Position numbers and translations under genes: made by a program | The notes under the pieces: generated by a model | The model's input: only the letters and a program-made list of their open reading frames with translations | What the model was told of the DNA's origin: nothing | Databases searched by the model: none | Part shown: one piece after another, positions 1 to 8,765 of the stretch | How the letters are laid out: each line of letters opens with the position of its first letter | Numbering within the stretch: position 1 is the first letter of the stretch | DNA from: Phycobacter azelaicus | GTDB taxonomy: Bacteria > Pseudomonadota > Alphaproteobacteria > Rhodobacterales > Rhodobacteraceae | Reading direction: 5' to 3' | Assembly (NCBI RefSeq): GCF_014884385.1 | Contig: NZ_WKFH01000003.1 | Span: 1,100,001-1,164,000, forward strand | Length of the DNA stretch: 64,000 bases

Positions 1-244
1 CCCAAAAATCAGTGAAAATAGAAAATCTTTAATTACCAAATACAATCAATAACTTAACGATATTTCACTCGAATAAGATGGGAAACATACTGCCGTGGAC
101 TGCAGGAATCGGACCGTTCAACGACACGACTCGGAAGAATCCCCGCGAGTCACAATTCGCGCTGCAGGAACACTCTCGATTTCCGCCTTCTGAACCAGCT
201 TTGTCAGATGATAGGCCCCTTTCTGAAGGGCCCCACAAACGAAC

Positions 245-270
245 AAAGCCCAACGACTCCGCCGGGCTTT
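245..270 (-). terminator. Putative terminator hairpin downstream of the RidA gene
   Basis: AAAGCCC (245-251) can pair with GGGCTTT (264-270) around a 12-nt loop, and it lies about 30 bp past the RidA stop. On the minus strand the stem is followed by only a weak T run. Apart from this, positions 1-301 hold an AT-rich stretch (1-70) and two overlapping short ORFs with no coding signature. I see no gene there. Confidence 0.5.
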
Positions 271-301
271 GAACTTTCACCAAACAGCATGACGCAGTCG
301 G

Positions 302-652
302 TCAGGCTTTGGCCGCCGTGACGATGAACTCCACCAGGTACTCAGGTGTGGCAAGCTTTGCCTCTCCGCAGGCGCGGGCAGGCGTGTGGCCCTCGGGCAC
401 CCATGCATCCCAGACCTCGTTCATCTCGGCAAAGTCTTTCATGTCCGCAAGCCAGATCACCGTCTGGAGGATCCGGGTCTTGTCACTGCCGACCTCAGCC
501 AGAAGCGCATCGATCTTTTCAAGGCAATCTTTGGTCTGCTGGGCAACGCTTGCACCTGCGGTGCCCACCTGACCGGCAAGATAGATGGTGTCACCGTGGG
601 TGACGATCTGGCTCATACGGGGGCCGGTGTGTTTGCGGGTGATCTCACTCAT
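302..652 (-). CDS. RidA/YjgF/UK114 family protein (enamine/imine deaminase)
   Basis: This 116-residue protein has the usual size and layout of the RidA family, whose members hydrolyse reactive enamines and imines formed by PLP enzymes and amino acid oxidases. Visible family features are the central strand-turn GDTIYLAGQVG and the C-terminal segment around TPEYLVEFIV, with an Arg (PARACGEA) at the position of the conserved substrate-binding arginine. It is the last gene of the long minus-strand operon and sits next to a D-amino-acid dehydrogenase-like flavoprotein. That enzyme's imino acid product would be a logical substrate. The pairing is inferred from context; the family call is firm. Confidence 0.88.
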   Translation of the reverse strand: MSEITRKHTGPRMSQIVTHGDTIYLAGQVGTAGASVAQQTKDCLEKIDALLAEVGSDKTRILQTVIWLADMKDFAEMNEVWDAWVPEGHTPARACGEAKLATPEYLVEFIVTAAKA

Positions 653-697
653 GGTTTTATATCCCTGTCTGTGAAAGTGATCTGAGCCTGCGGCCAG

Positions 698-1798
698 TCA
701 GCGCTCAAAACGCTGCGGACTGACGGCAGATGTTATGGCTTCACCGATAGCGGGCTGAGCGCCCTTGCACAATGCCGCAGTCATGGCCGCAAGCGCGGGG
801 GCTGTTTGCACTCCGTAGCCGCCCTGCCCTGCCAGCCAGAAAAAGCCGTCGGCACGCGTGTCAAAGCCCACAACCGGAGTGCGATCAGGGGCGAAACTGC
901 GCAGGCCGGCCCATGAAGCCTCGACCCGTGTCACTGGGACCGTGACCGCCTGCTCGTAGCGATGCAGCCCCTCGGCCAGAACCATATCGTCGGCCCAGGC
1001 GTCATGCGGATCCACCGGGTCTTCGTCGGCGGGGGACACCATCAGTTTGCCCGCTTCGGGCTTGGCGTACCAGGCTTCGGAGGCCGAAGCGAAAAGGGGC
1101 CAGCGTGATGGGTCCTGCCCGTCTGGTGCAGGCAGAATCGCGGCAGAGCGGCGCAAGGGACAGACCTCAATCGCTGTGGCACCTGCCATCTTTGCGAGGC
1201 CAGACGCCCAAGCTCCGGCCGCGTTGATCACAATGGGTGCCGAATAGAGCGCTTCGCCCACCGTTACCTCCCAAACGCCTGAGCGACGGGTCAGGTTCCC
1301 CACGCGTGCCGCAGTCTTGACCTGCCCCCCTTGGCGCTTCAGCGCTGTGGCATAGCCTGACAGCATTCGATCAACGTCGATATCCTGCGCGTCCCATTCA
1401 ATCACGGCCCCCATGATACGTTCGGGGCGCAGGATCGGGACCAATTCCACCGCCTGCTGAGCCGTCAGTCGTTCCAGCCCGGTGGCGCCCTTGGCGTAGT
1501 CTTCCAGGGCGGCCAGTTCGCTCTCATCTGCCACCAGCATTTCGCCGCGCGGGGACAGAAGCGAGCGGTCCGAGATCCCCTCGGGCGCCTCCAGCACCGG
1601 GGCCGAGGCGGCATTCAGCGCCCGCAGGGTTTCGTTGCCGTAGTTGCGAATGAAGATCGCAGCCGAGCGTCCCGTGGCGTGATAGCCAATCTGCGGCTCC
1701 GCCTCGAGCACCAGCACCGACATGTCGCGCGCGAGTTCCGCAGCGGCAGAGATTCCGGCTATGCCGCCGCCAATCACGATGACATCAAAGCTCTTCAC
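698..1798 (-). CDS. FAD-dependent D-amino-acid dehydrogenase-like oxidoreductase (DAO family)
   Basis: The 366-residue protein starts with an FAD-binding Rossmann motif (VIVIGGGIAG, residues 6-15) followed by a GYHATGRSAA segment. The C-terminal half carries WAGLRSFAPD and GQGGYGVQTAP. These segments resemble D-arginine dehydrogenase (DauA)-type members of the DAO family, which oxidise D-amino acids to imino acids with FAD. The start overlaps the stop of the upstream deacetylase by 4 bp, so the two are probably translationally coupled. A basic D-amino acid or an N-substituted amino acid is the likeliest substrate, given the polyamine-type transporter in the operon. The exact substrate cannot be read from the sequence. 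Confidence 0.82.
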   Translation of the reverse strand: MKSFDVIVIGGGIAGISAAAELARDMSVLVLEAEPQIGYHATGRSAAIFIRNYGNETLRALNAASAPVLEAPEGISDRSLLSPRGEMLVADESELAALEDYAKGATGLERLTAQQAVELVPILRPERIMGAVIEWDAQDIDVDRMLSGYATALKRQGGQVKTAARVGNLTRRSGVWEVTVGEALYSAPIVINAAGAWASGLAKMAGATAIEVCPLRRSAAILPAPDGQDPSRWPLFASASEAWYAKPEAGKLMVSPADEDPVDPHDAWADDMVLAEGLHRYEQAVTVPVTRVEASWAGLRSFAPDRTPVVGFDTRADGFFWLAGQGGYGVQTAPALAAMTAALCKGAQPAIGEAITSAVSPQRFER

Positions 1799-2820
1799 GC
1801 GCCCTCCTGAAACCCCGTCAGGGTTCGGGTCAAGTTTTCACCCAGGGAATCGGAGAGATAGCCACCCTCCTGCACGAAGAGGACCGGCAGGCCCGTCGCC
1901 GCGATGGCCGCGCCAATGCGAGCGAAGCCCTCTTTGGTGACGGCCAGCCCTTCGAAGGGATCGTCGATCGAGGCATCAAGGCCCAGCGCAACAACCAGCA
2001 CATCGGTGCCAAAGCTCTTGACGCGCTGCAGGGCGGTGTCCAGCGTCTTGAGGTAGTCGTCGTCCCCGGTGCCACGCTGCAGAGGCAGGTTCAGATTATA
2101 GCCGAGGCCGCGCCCCTCGCCGCGCTCCTGCGCGTGCCCCCAGAAGAAGGGATAGAACCGCGCCGGGTCGGCATGGATCGAGACGGTCAGCACATCGTCG
2201 CGGTCATAGAAGATGCCCTGGGTGCCGTTGCCGTGATGCACATCCACATCGAGGATCGCCGGGCGCAGACCGGCGGCACGCAGACGTTCGGCCGCGATGC
2301 CGGAGTTGTTGAGGAAGCAAAAGCCCCCCGCCAGATCGCCGAATGCATGGTGCCCCGGCGGGCGCGACAGGACATAGGCCGCGCGCTCCCCGTCCCGGAT
2401 CAGGTCCGCGCCGGTCACGGCAGATTGGGCCGACCAATAGGCGGCCTCCCATGTGCCTTCTGCAATGGGGCAAGCCGTGTCTGCCTGATGAAACCCCGCC
2501 TGCCCCACCGCGGATTTCGGATAGCCATCGGTGCGGCGCGCGGGATGGATGTTGGGGATCACCTCTTCGCCCGCGCCGGGGATGCGCTGCCAGCGGGTGT
2601 AGATGGTCTCAAGAAAGGTAAGGTATTCCGCCGAATGCAGCGCTGCTATGGGGCCAAGGCCTGCATCTTTGGGCGCCTCAAAGCTACAACCTGCCGCAAC
2701 CGCACCCGCATGCAGGACCTCGATCCGTTTCGGCTGTTCTGGGTTGGGCAGAATGGCGCCATTGGCCATGAAATGCTTGGGGTCGTGGTTCCACTGACGC
2801 TCGTCGAATATGGCTTTCAT
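1795..2820 (-). CDS. Histone-deacetylase-family acetylpolyamine amidohydrolase-like enzyme
   Basis: The 341-residue zinc hydrolase has the same length as I recall for the Mycoplana acetylpolyamine amidohydrolase. It shows the family motifs PPGHHA (His157/His158, catalytic pair) and DVDVHHGNGTQ (Asp193 and His195 as zinc ligands), with a third ligand region around GLDASIDDP. It probably removes acetyl groups from N-acetylated amines such as acetylputrescine or acetylspermidine. The ATG at 2820 is preferred over an upstream in-frame ATG because it forms an ATGA overlap with the GNAT stop. Its place between a GNAT gene and a flavoprotein in an amine operon supports an acetyl-amine role. Confidence 0.85.
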   Translation of the reverse strand: MKAIFDERQWNHDPKHFMANGAILPNPEQPKRIEVLHAGAVAAGCSFEAPKDAGLGPIAALHSAEYLTFLETIYTRWQRIPGAGEEVIPNIHPARRTDGYPKSAVGQAGFHQADTACPIAEGTWEAAYWSAQSAVTGADLIRDGERAAYVLSRPPGHHAFGDLAGGFCFLNNSGIAAERLRAAGLRPAILDVDVHHGNGTQGIFYDRDDVLTVSIHADPARFYPFFWGHAQERGEGRGLGYNLNLPLQRGTGDDDYLKTLDTALQRVKSFGTDVLVVALGLDASIDDPFEGLAVTKEGFARIGAAIAATGLPVLFVQEGGYLSDSLGENLTRTLTGFQEGA

Positions 2821-3308
2821 CGCTCTCCTCTCAGGGCCGCGCATCCGGCCTCATCCAATTTCATTTCCGTCTCAGTGATGACCGGGGCAAAGCCCAGCCG
2901 CTCGTAGAACCTGCGCGAATCCTCGCTGATGTCATAGACGTTGAGCTTGAGGAACTTCGCCTGCCACCGGCGCCGACCTTCTTCGAGCACAGCCGTCAGC
3001 AGGCGCTGGCCCAGCTTTTGCCCGCGCATGTCCTCGCTCACCCATAGGTCAGACACATAGACCCCCGCTGCTCCGCGCATGGTGGAAAACAGCGGCGTGA
3101 AAACGCTCACCCCGACCATGCGCGCCGCCGAAGGCGGCCCGTCTTCGGCCAGGATGGCACCAAAGATTGGATCATCCCCAAAGCCCGCACGCAAAAGATC
3201 CGCTTCGGTGCCATGGTGCGTATCGCCAAGGTCTGCCGAAAGATGCTCCAACGCCTTTTGCAGCGCAGGCACATCTTCGGCGGTGGCATTGCGAAACCGG
3301 ACCTCCAT
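2817..3308 (-). CDS. GNAT family N-acetyltransferase
   Basis: The 163-residue protein has the GNAT acetyl-CoA pyrophosphate-binding loop RGQKLG (residues 95-100) after the strand SDLWVSEDM, and the C-terminal FYERLGF motif (about 134-140). These are standard for small-molecule or polyamine acetyltransferases. It overlaps the deacetylase start by 4 bp and the preceding BKACE stop by 1 bp, so it is embedded in the operon. An acetyltransferase beside an acetylpolyamine deacetylase suggests an N-acetylated intermediate in the pathway. Alternatively it may act on an unrelated substrate. The family call is firm and the substrate unknown. Confidence 0.82.
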   Translation of the reverse strand: MEVRFRNATAEDVPALQKALEHLSADLGDTHHGTEADLLRAGFGDDPIFGAILAEDGPPSAARMVGVSVFTPLFSTMRGAAGVYVSDLWVSEDMRGQKLGQRLLTAVLEEGRRRWQAKFLKLNVYDISEDSRRFYERLGFAPVITETEMKLDEAGCAALRGER

Positions 3309-4234
3309 CAGATCGCCGTCCGGTCCGCGCCTTTCAGATCCAGCATCAGGCGCGCCTCATCCGGGCTGGCGACCTCGCGGCCCAGGTCCTCGACGATACG
3401 GCGGATCTTGCTCACCTGTTCGGCGTTGGTCTTGGCCAGTTGCCCGCGCGAGATCATCAGGCTGTCCTCCAGCCCCACGCGCACATGCCCGCCCATGGCC
3501 GCGCCCATTGTGATCAATGGCATCTGGTGACGCCCTGCCGCCAGCACCGAGAACATGTAGCTGTCGCCAAACAGCTTGTCAGCGATCAGTTTCATATGGG
3601 TGAGGTTCTCCGGGTCTGGTCCAATTCCGCCCAGGACACCAAAGACGAACTGGATGAACAAGGGCGCCCGTACCAGCCCCCGATCCACAAAATGCTTCAG
3701 CATGTAAAGGTGGCTGACATCATAGCATTCGAACTCAAACCGCGCGCCGCGCTGCTGTCCGAGCTCGGTCAGGATCTGCGCCATGTCGCGCGGGGTGTTC
3801 TTGAAGACCAGATCGTCAGAGTTTTCCAGAAACGGCTTTTCCCAGTCGTGCTTCCACTCGGTGATCCGCTCCGCCGCGGGATAGAGCGCGAAGTTCATCG
3901 TGCCCATATTGAGGCTGCACATTTCCGGCTCGGCCATCTTGGGCGCTGCCAGACGATCCTCCAGCGTCATCACCGCGCTGCCCCCGGTCGAGATGTTCAG
4001 CACCGCATCGCTCGCCTGCTTGATGCGCGGCAGAAAAGCCTTGAAGTGGTCACTGCTGGCCGAAGGCTGGCCGGTTTCGGGATCACGCGCATGCAGATGC
4101 AGGATCGCCGCCCCCGCTTCGGCGGCGCCCAGCGCATGCTCGGTGATCTCATCCGCCGTCACCGGCAGATAGGGCGACATCGACGGCGTATGGATCGAGC
4201 CGGTGATGGCGCAGGTGATCAGGATCTTGGACAT
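3308..4234 (-). CDS. BKACE family beta-keto acid cleavage enzyme (3-keto-5-aminohexanoate cleavage-like)
   Basis: The 308-residue TIM-barrel protein carries the zinc-binding HLHARD motif, with His46 and His48 at the positions expected for this family. Further conserved regions are FEFECYD, FGVLGGIG and GGHVRVGLEDS. Family members use acetyl-CoA to cleave a beta-keto acid into acetoacetate and a CoA ester. The gene lies 3 bp after the aminotransferase and overlaps the GNAT start by 1 bp. In an amine-catabolic operon it could cleave a beta-keto acid produced after transamination and oxidation. Members act on different side chains, so the precise substrate is open. Confidence 0.88.
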   Translation of the reverse strand: MSKILITCAITGSIHTPSMSPYLPVTADEITEHALGAAEAGAAILHLHARDPETGQPSASSDHFKAFLPRIKQASDAVLNISTGGSAVMTLEDRLAAPKMAEPEMCSLNMGTMNFALYPAAERITEWKHDWEKPFLENSDDLVFKNTPRDMAQILTELGQQRGARFEFECYDVSHLYMLKHFVDRGLVRAPLFIQFVFGVLGGIGPDPENLTHMKLIADKLFGDSYMFSVLAAGRHQMPLITMGAAMGGHVRVGLEDSLMISRGQLAKTNAEQVSKIRRIVEDLGREVASPDEARLMLDLKGADRTAI

Positions 4235-4237
4235 GTC

Positions 4238-5575
4238 TTAACCGGCTTTCAGTGCGGGGTGTATTTCGTCGGTGAGTTGAACAAGCGAGGCATCAAGCCC
4301 TTCGATGATCTCATCCAGATGGGTGTCACTCACGATCAAGGGTGGGCAGACAAGGATATGGTCCCCTTCCACCCCGTCGCGGGTGCGGCGCGAGTAGACG
4401 ATCAGCCCCTTGTCATAAGCGATGTCCACAAAGCGTTGATAGGCGTTCATCGCCTTGGGCAAAGGCGCCTTTGTGGTGCGATCCGACATGAACTCAAAGG
4501 CGGTCAACAACCCCTTGCCGCGCACGTCGCCAAGGATCTCATGCTTCTGCATCAGACCGTGTAGGCGTGCGATCAGCTTGTCGCCCATCTCTGCCGCGTT
4601 TTGGCATAGACCCTGCGCCTCGATCTCTTCCACCACGGCCAGCCCCGCCGCGCAGGCCAGAGGGTTCCCGGCATAGGTGAAGCCATGGGCAAAACCGCCC
4701 GCATCCAGCACCGGATCGACCAGCCGTTCATCGGCGATCATCGCCCCCAGCGGCACGTAGCCAGAGCCGATCCCCTTGGACATCACCACGATATCGGGGC
4801 GTGTGCCCCAGTGTTCACAGCCAAGGAAGGTGCCCGTGCGCCCGGCACCGGTCATCACCTCGTCCATGATCAAGAGGACTCCATATTGGTCACAGATCTC
4901 GCGGATCCGCTCCATATATCCCACAGGCGGGACCAGCGCCCCGGTGGATGCGCCACCAACGGGCTCCAGGATGAAGGCGAGGACGCTTTCAGGCCCTTCG
5001 GCGAGTATCTTCGCCTCCAGCAAGTTAGCATAATGCTCCCCGGTGGCGGGATCATTTGGATCAAGCCCGTCGAGATAGGCGCGCGGAGCGGGCACCTTTG
5101 GCATGTCCTGCATCATCGGTGCAAAGGGCGCTGACAAAGTGGTATAGCCGGTGACTGCCAGCGCGCCCAGCGTGCAACCGTGATAGGAGGGGCTGCGGGA
5201 TATCACTTTCCAGCGGCTCTCCTGCCCGGTGGCCAGCGCATATTGCCGGGCCATCTTCATACCGCTTTCCACTGCTTCCGATCCACCGGAGACGAAGAAC
5301 ACCTTACTGAGCCCCTCGGGCATTAAGCCGGCCAGACGCGCCGCCAGCTGCTCTGAGGCTTCGGTTTCAAAATGCAGCCGGTAGCCGAATGTGGATTTCT
5401 CCATCTGCCGCTGCATCGCCGCCAGCACAGTCTCGTTCGAATGGCCGATATTGCAGACCATCGCGCCAGAGGAGCCGTCCAGATAGCGCTTGCCATCCTT
5501 GTCCCACATGTAGACGCCGCGCGCCTGTTCCAGCACCGGTTTGCGGCCGCGGCCCTGATAAAAGAGATTGCTCAT
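4238..5575 (-). CDS. Class III PLP-dependent aminotransferase
   Basis: The 445-residue protein is typical of class III (omega-amino acid, acetylornithine or GABA type) aminotransferases. The PLP lysine is Lys267 in MSKGIGSGY, the cofactor-contacting Asp238 is in LLIMDEVMTG, and the phosphate-binding region is FVSGGSEAVESG (about 94-105). It would move an amino group from an amine or omega-amino acid to a 2-oxo acid. It lies between the transporter genes and the BKACE gene, with a 3-bp gap to the latter. This order suggests it acts on the imported compound before cleavage. The substrate is not deducible from sequence alone. Confidence 0.9.
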   Translation of the reverse strand: MSNLFYQGRGRKPVLEQARGVYMWDKDGKRYLDGSSGAMVCNIGHSNETVLAAMQRQMEKSTFGYRLHFETEASEQLAARLAGLMPEGLSKVFFVSGGSEAVESGMKMARQYALATGQESRWKVISRSPSYHGCTLGALAVTGYTTLSAPFAPMMQDMPKVPAPRAYLDGLDPNDPATGEHYANLLEAKILAEGPESVLAFILEPVGGASTGALVPPVGYMERIREICDQYGVLLIMDEVMTGAGRTGTFLGCEHWGTRPDIVVMSKGIGSGYVPLGAMIADERLVDPVLDAGGFAHGFTYAGNPLACAAGLAVVEEIEAQGLCQNAAEMGDKLIARLHGLMQKHEILGDVRGKGLLTAFEFMSDRTTKAPLPKAMNAYQRFVDIAYDKGLIVYSRRTRDGVEGDHILVCPPLIVSDTHLDEIIEGLDASLVQLTDEIHPALKAG

Positions 5576-5615
5576 GCTGTGATCCCGATCGCGAACTTGT
5601 CTTGTCTGGTTAGAT

Positions 5616-6722
5616 TCAGGCGCCCGCCAGTGCCGCGCAGTCCTGCGGGCGGAAGGCGGCGGTTACACTCTGCCCTTCGGCAAAGGGGCGGCCATCGATC
5701 ATGTTGATCGCCTGCAATTGCGTGTCGCCCACGCGCAGGAAATATCGCACCGTCTGGCCCTGATAATCGACAGTTTCGACCACGGCTTCGGCGGTGACCA
5801 TGCCAGCGGTGTCGCTGCCCGGCGCCATCAAAACCAGCTTTTCAGCCCGCAGCACCAGTTTGGCGGCGTCCCCCGCAGTGACGGCAGGCGCCTTGCCCGC
5901 GGGCACCGAAACGCTGCCGAATAGCGGCACATCCAACATGGCCGCTTCCGCGTCCTTGGTGACGCAGCCACCGGCAAGGATGTTCGAAGCCCCCAGGAAG
6001 TTCGCCACGAATTCGCTGGCCGGAGTGTTATAGACCTCTTCGGGGGTGCCGACCTGCTCGATGCGGCCAGCGCTCATCACCACGATCTTATCCGACATGG
6101 CGAGCGCCTCGGACTGGTCATGGGTCACAAAAACGGTGGTCACACCGATCTTGGACTGGATGCGCTTCAACTCGACCCGCATGTCTTCGCGCAGGTTGGC
6201 ATCCAGCGCCGACAGGGGTTCGTCGAGCAAAAGAACCTCCGGTTCGATCACGATGGCGCGGGCCAGGGCGATGCGCTGCTGCTGGCCGCCCGACAATTCC
6301 TTGGGATAGCGGTGCCCCACGTCCGGCAGCTGCACCAGCTCCAGCGCCTCTTGTACGCGGCGGGCCACGTCGGATTTCGGGACATTGCGGTACTTGAGGC
6401 CAAAGGCGATGTTTTCGGCCACGGTTTTATGCGGGAACAGCGCATAGTTCTGGAACACGATGCCGAGGTTGCGCTTGTGGATCGGCACGTCGTTGACGCG
6501 TTTGCCGCCGATCAGGATTTCGCCCTCGCTCGGGTCCAAGAGACCCGCGATCATGCGCAGGTTGGTGGTCTTGCCACAGCCGGATGGCCCCAGAAGCGTG
6601 ACAAAGGCGCCCTCGGGGATCTCAAGGTTGGCCTTGTGCACAGCCGTGAAGGTGCCAAAGCGTTTGACGATATTGTTCAGGGTAACGGAACTCACGGGGG
6701 CGCTCTCCGGATGGAAGTTCAT
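5616..6722 (-). CDS. ABC transporter ATP-binding protein, spermidine/putrescine (PotA) type
   Basis: The 368-residue ATPase has Walker A GPSGCGKTT, signature LSGGQQQR, Walker B LLLDEP and the switch His in FVTHDQSEAL. A C-terminal TOBE-like extension (about residues 240-368) is usual for PotA/FbpC-type subunits. It powers the membrane permeases encoded upstream in the same operon. A strong ribosome site (GGAGG-like) sits just before the ATG at 6722. It is separated from the binding-protein gene by a short GC-rich hairpin, which may lower its expression relative to the binding protein. Confidence 0.93.
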   Translation of the reverse strand: MNFHPESAPVSSVTLNNIVKRFGTFTAVHKANLEIPEGAFVTLLGPSGCGKTTNLRMIAGLLDPSEGEILIGGKRVNDVPIHKRNLGIVFQNYALFPHKTVAENIAFGLKYRNVPKSDVARRVQEALELVQLPDVGHRYPKELSGGQQQRIALARAIVIEPEVLLLDEPLSALDANLREDMRVELKRIQSKIGVTTVFVTHDQSEALAMSDKIVVMSAGRIEQVGTPEEVYNTPASEFVANFLGASNILAGGCVTKDAEAAMLDVPLFGSVSVPAGKAPAVTAGDAAKLVLRAEKLVLMAPGSDTAGMVTAEAVVETVDYQGQTVRYFLRVGDTQLQAINMIDGRPFAEGQSVTAAFRPQDCAALAGA

Positions 6723-6727
6723 GGGTG

Positions 6728-6751
6728 CCCCCTCCCCGAGTGGGGAGAGGG
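6728..6751 (-). promoter_or_regulatory. Intercistronic hairpin between binding-protein and ATPase genes
   Basis: CCCCCTCCCC (6728-6737) can pair with GGGGAGAGGG (6742-6751) around a 4-nt loop, immediately after the solute-binding-protein stop. Such hairpins in transporter operons commonly protect the upstream mRNA and partly terminate, giving excess binding protein. There is no T run, so full termination is unlikely. Confidence 0.5.
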
Positions 6752-6760
6752 CGGGAGGGA

Positions 6761-7915
6761 TCAGTAGCCCTTCTGGACGCGGCCAAAGGTCTTGGACCAG
6801 GCGGCCTCGTGACCGTTCCAGAAGTCCGGATCAGCAAAGGTCAGGCCCGACAGGGTGCCGGTGGGATCAAAGGCCGGCAGGGTCGGGATCTTGTCGCCCA
6901 GATCCACCTTGGTCGGGTCCAGAGCGGTCGGGTAGTTCTGACCTTCGGCAACCGCGATAGAGGTTTCCGGCGCCAGCATGAAGTTCAGAAGCTCCTCGCA
7001 AGCCTCCATGGGCGAGCCTTTCATGACGAACAGGCATTCCTGCCAGCCAAAGCCGTTGGGCGGATCCATGTAGCCGATGTCGTGGCCCTGCTCTTGCAGC
7101 GCGAAGATGCGGCCCGACCAGGCTTCGGTCACGTAGATCTCTTCTTCTGCCAGAAGGCTCATCAGCTCGGCGCCCGAACCCCAGTATTTAAGGCTCAGAT
7201 CCCGGTGGGTGCGCACCGCATCCCAGGCCGCATCCTCGTCCGAGATCTCGTTCGGGTTCTGGCCGGTCTGCAGGGCCGCGTACCACATGCGGGTGCGCCA
7301 GTCGCTCCAACCGGCAATCTTGCCCTTGTGGGCCTCGTCGATCAGGATCTTGGCGCCTTTTTCCTTCATCTCGTCATCCGAGATGTACTTGCGGTTATAG
7401 GCCAGACCGGTTGTGCCATAGTCATAAGGCACGCAGGACAGCTTGCCGCCCGAGACACCACGGAACACATCGACCAGTTTCGGGATCACGTATTCGAGGT
7501 TGGGGATATTCGCCTCGTTCAGCTCGGAGCTGAGACCCAGCGCGTGATAGCGGGCATAGTCGAAGACGCCGGAAAGGTGTGCAATGTTGTATTCGCCTGG
7601 CTGGCTCGCCTTGACGCGCGACAGGTACTCGTCGCCGCCGCCAAAGGTGCCATCGACCACCTTGATGCCGGTCTTGGCGGTATAGGGGTCAAAGGCGTGC
7701 TTACGGAAGGCTTCACTGACAACGCCGCCCCAGCCGTCAAACCGCACCTGATCGGTGGTCGCCGCATGGGCGTATTTGGCGAAAGGCGTGGAGACGCCAT
7801 AGGCGAGGCCCGCCGCGCCGATCAGTCCCAGAAAGCTGCGGCGATCCAGATCGCCGTTCATATAGCGCTCGCGGGCGCGCTCATAACGGGTTGTATTATC
7901 CATTTTCTTGGTCAT
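6761..7915 (-). CDS. Extracellular solute-binding protein, PotD-like, of polyamine-type ABC transporter
   Basis: The 384-residue periplasmic protein starts with a twin-arginine-like signal (DRRSFLG, Arg25/Arg26), a hydrophobic stretch and an AHA cleavage site near residue 52. The mature part resembles PotD/PotF polyamine-binding proteins, for example LSGVFDYARY and WSGRIFALQEQGHDIGY. The ATG at 7915 was chosen over a far-upstream start because it has a GGAG ribosome site and leaves a proper signal peptide. It should bind the amine substrate in the periplasm and deliver it to the two permeases encoded just upstream. Confidence 0.9.
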   Translation of the reverse strand: MTKKMDNTTRYERARERYMNGDLDRRSFLGLIGAAGLAYGVSTPFAKYAHAATTDQVRFDGWGGVVSEAFRKHAFDPYTAKTGIKVVDGTFGGGDEYLSRVKASQPGEYNIAHLSGVFDYARYHALGLSSELNEANIPNLEYVIPKLVDVFRGVSGGKLSCVPYDYGTTGLAYNRKYISDDEMKEKGAKILIDEAHKGKIAGWSDWRTRMWYAALQTGQNPNEISDEDAAWDAVRTHRDLSLKYWGSGAELMSLLAEEEIYVTEAWSGRIFALQEQGHDIGYMDPPNGFGWQECLFVMKGSPMEACEELLNFMLAPETSIAVAEGQNYPTALDPTKVDLGDKIPTLPAFDPTGTLSGLTFADPDFWNGHEAAWSKTFGRVQKGY

Positions 7916-7961
7916 TTCAGTCTCCGTGTTGGTCTGTCTTTTTATGAAGTTGGGTGCGGTT

Positions 7962-8765
7962 CTAAGTGCCGCTTTTGCGGGCCATGGCCCGGGCGATGGC
8001 CAAACCGAGGAGCGGAAGGCCAACGGTCATTACGATCATCACTGTGCCCAGCGCGTTGATTTCCGGGCTGATCGAGTTTCTCAGCATGGCAAAGATCTGC
8101 GTTGGCACGGTTTCAACGCCGCCGGGTTTCCAGAACAGTGTGCCGGTGATGTCATCAAAGCTGATGGTGAAGGCGAAAAGCGCGCCTGCCAGAACCGCCG
8201 GCATCATCAGGGGCAGGGTGATCTGGAAAAAGGTCTGCACCGGGGAGGCGCCAAGGCTCATCGCGGCTTCTTCGACGTCGCGCTTGATCGACACAAGCCG
8301 CGCCTGCACCACTAGAATGACAAAGGGCAGCGTAAAGATCACATGCCCCGCCAGCAAAAGGCCAAAGCTCTTGTTCACTCCGAGGAAATTCAAGAACAAG
8401 AGGAGCGCGACGGCCAGCACCACCTCGGGCACCAGAATGGGCGCGATCAGCAGAGTCGAGATCGCATTGGCCCCCGGCACCCGGTAGCGCACCAGCGCAA
8501 GGCTTGCCAGAACCCCCAGCGTGGTCGAAATCAGCGCGGTCAGCAGCCCCAGAATGATCGAGGTGCGAAAGGCGCGCAGGATCGCCTCATTGCCGGCCAG
8601 TTCGACGAACCAGCGGAAGGAAAAGCCGGTCATCGGGAAGTTGCCGAACTGGCTGGCGTTGAAGCTCAAGAGCACGACGACGGCCACCGGCAGGAACATG
8701 AAGATATAGACGAGAACGGCCCAGCCACGGATCAGGGCCCAGCCCATGTTGAAACGAGTTTCCAT
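7962..8765 (-). CDS. ABC transporter permease, PotC-like
   Basis: The 267-residue inner-membrane protein has about six hydrophobic helices and the EAA-loop motif (AAMSLGASPVQTF, then LPLMMPAV) that contacts the ATPase. The first helix (VYIFMFLPVAVVVLLSF) and overall length fit PotC/YdcV permeases. Its ATG overlaps the stop of the partner permease by 1 bp (TGATG), so the two are coupled. It forms half of the membrane channel for the imported amine. Confidence 0.92.
   Translation of the reverse strand: METRFNMGWALIRGWAVLVYIFMFLPVAVVVLLSFNASQFGNFPMTGFSFRWFVELAGNEAILRAFRTSIILGLLTALISTTLGVLASLALVRYRVPGANAISTLLIAPILVPEVVLAVALLLFLNFLGVNKSFGLLLAGHVIFTLPFVILVVQARLVSIKRDVEEAAMSLGASPVQTFFQITLPLMMPAVLAGALFAFTISFDDITGTLFWKPGGVETVPTQIFAMLRNSISPEINALGTVMIVMTVGLPLLGLAIARAMARKSGT

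Noticed and set aside
1..70. AT-rich left edge considered as an origin or promoter island
   Set aside because: No DnaA-box cluster, repeat or adjoining replication gene is visible, and the window edge cuts the context.
65..283. Short overlapping ORFs on both strands near the left edge
   Set aside because: They overlap each other and a hairpin, lack ribosome sites and have no coding character. I treat the region as intergenic.
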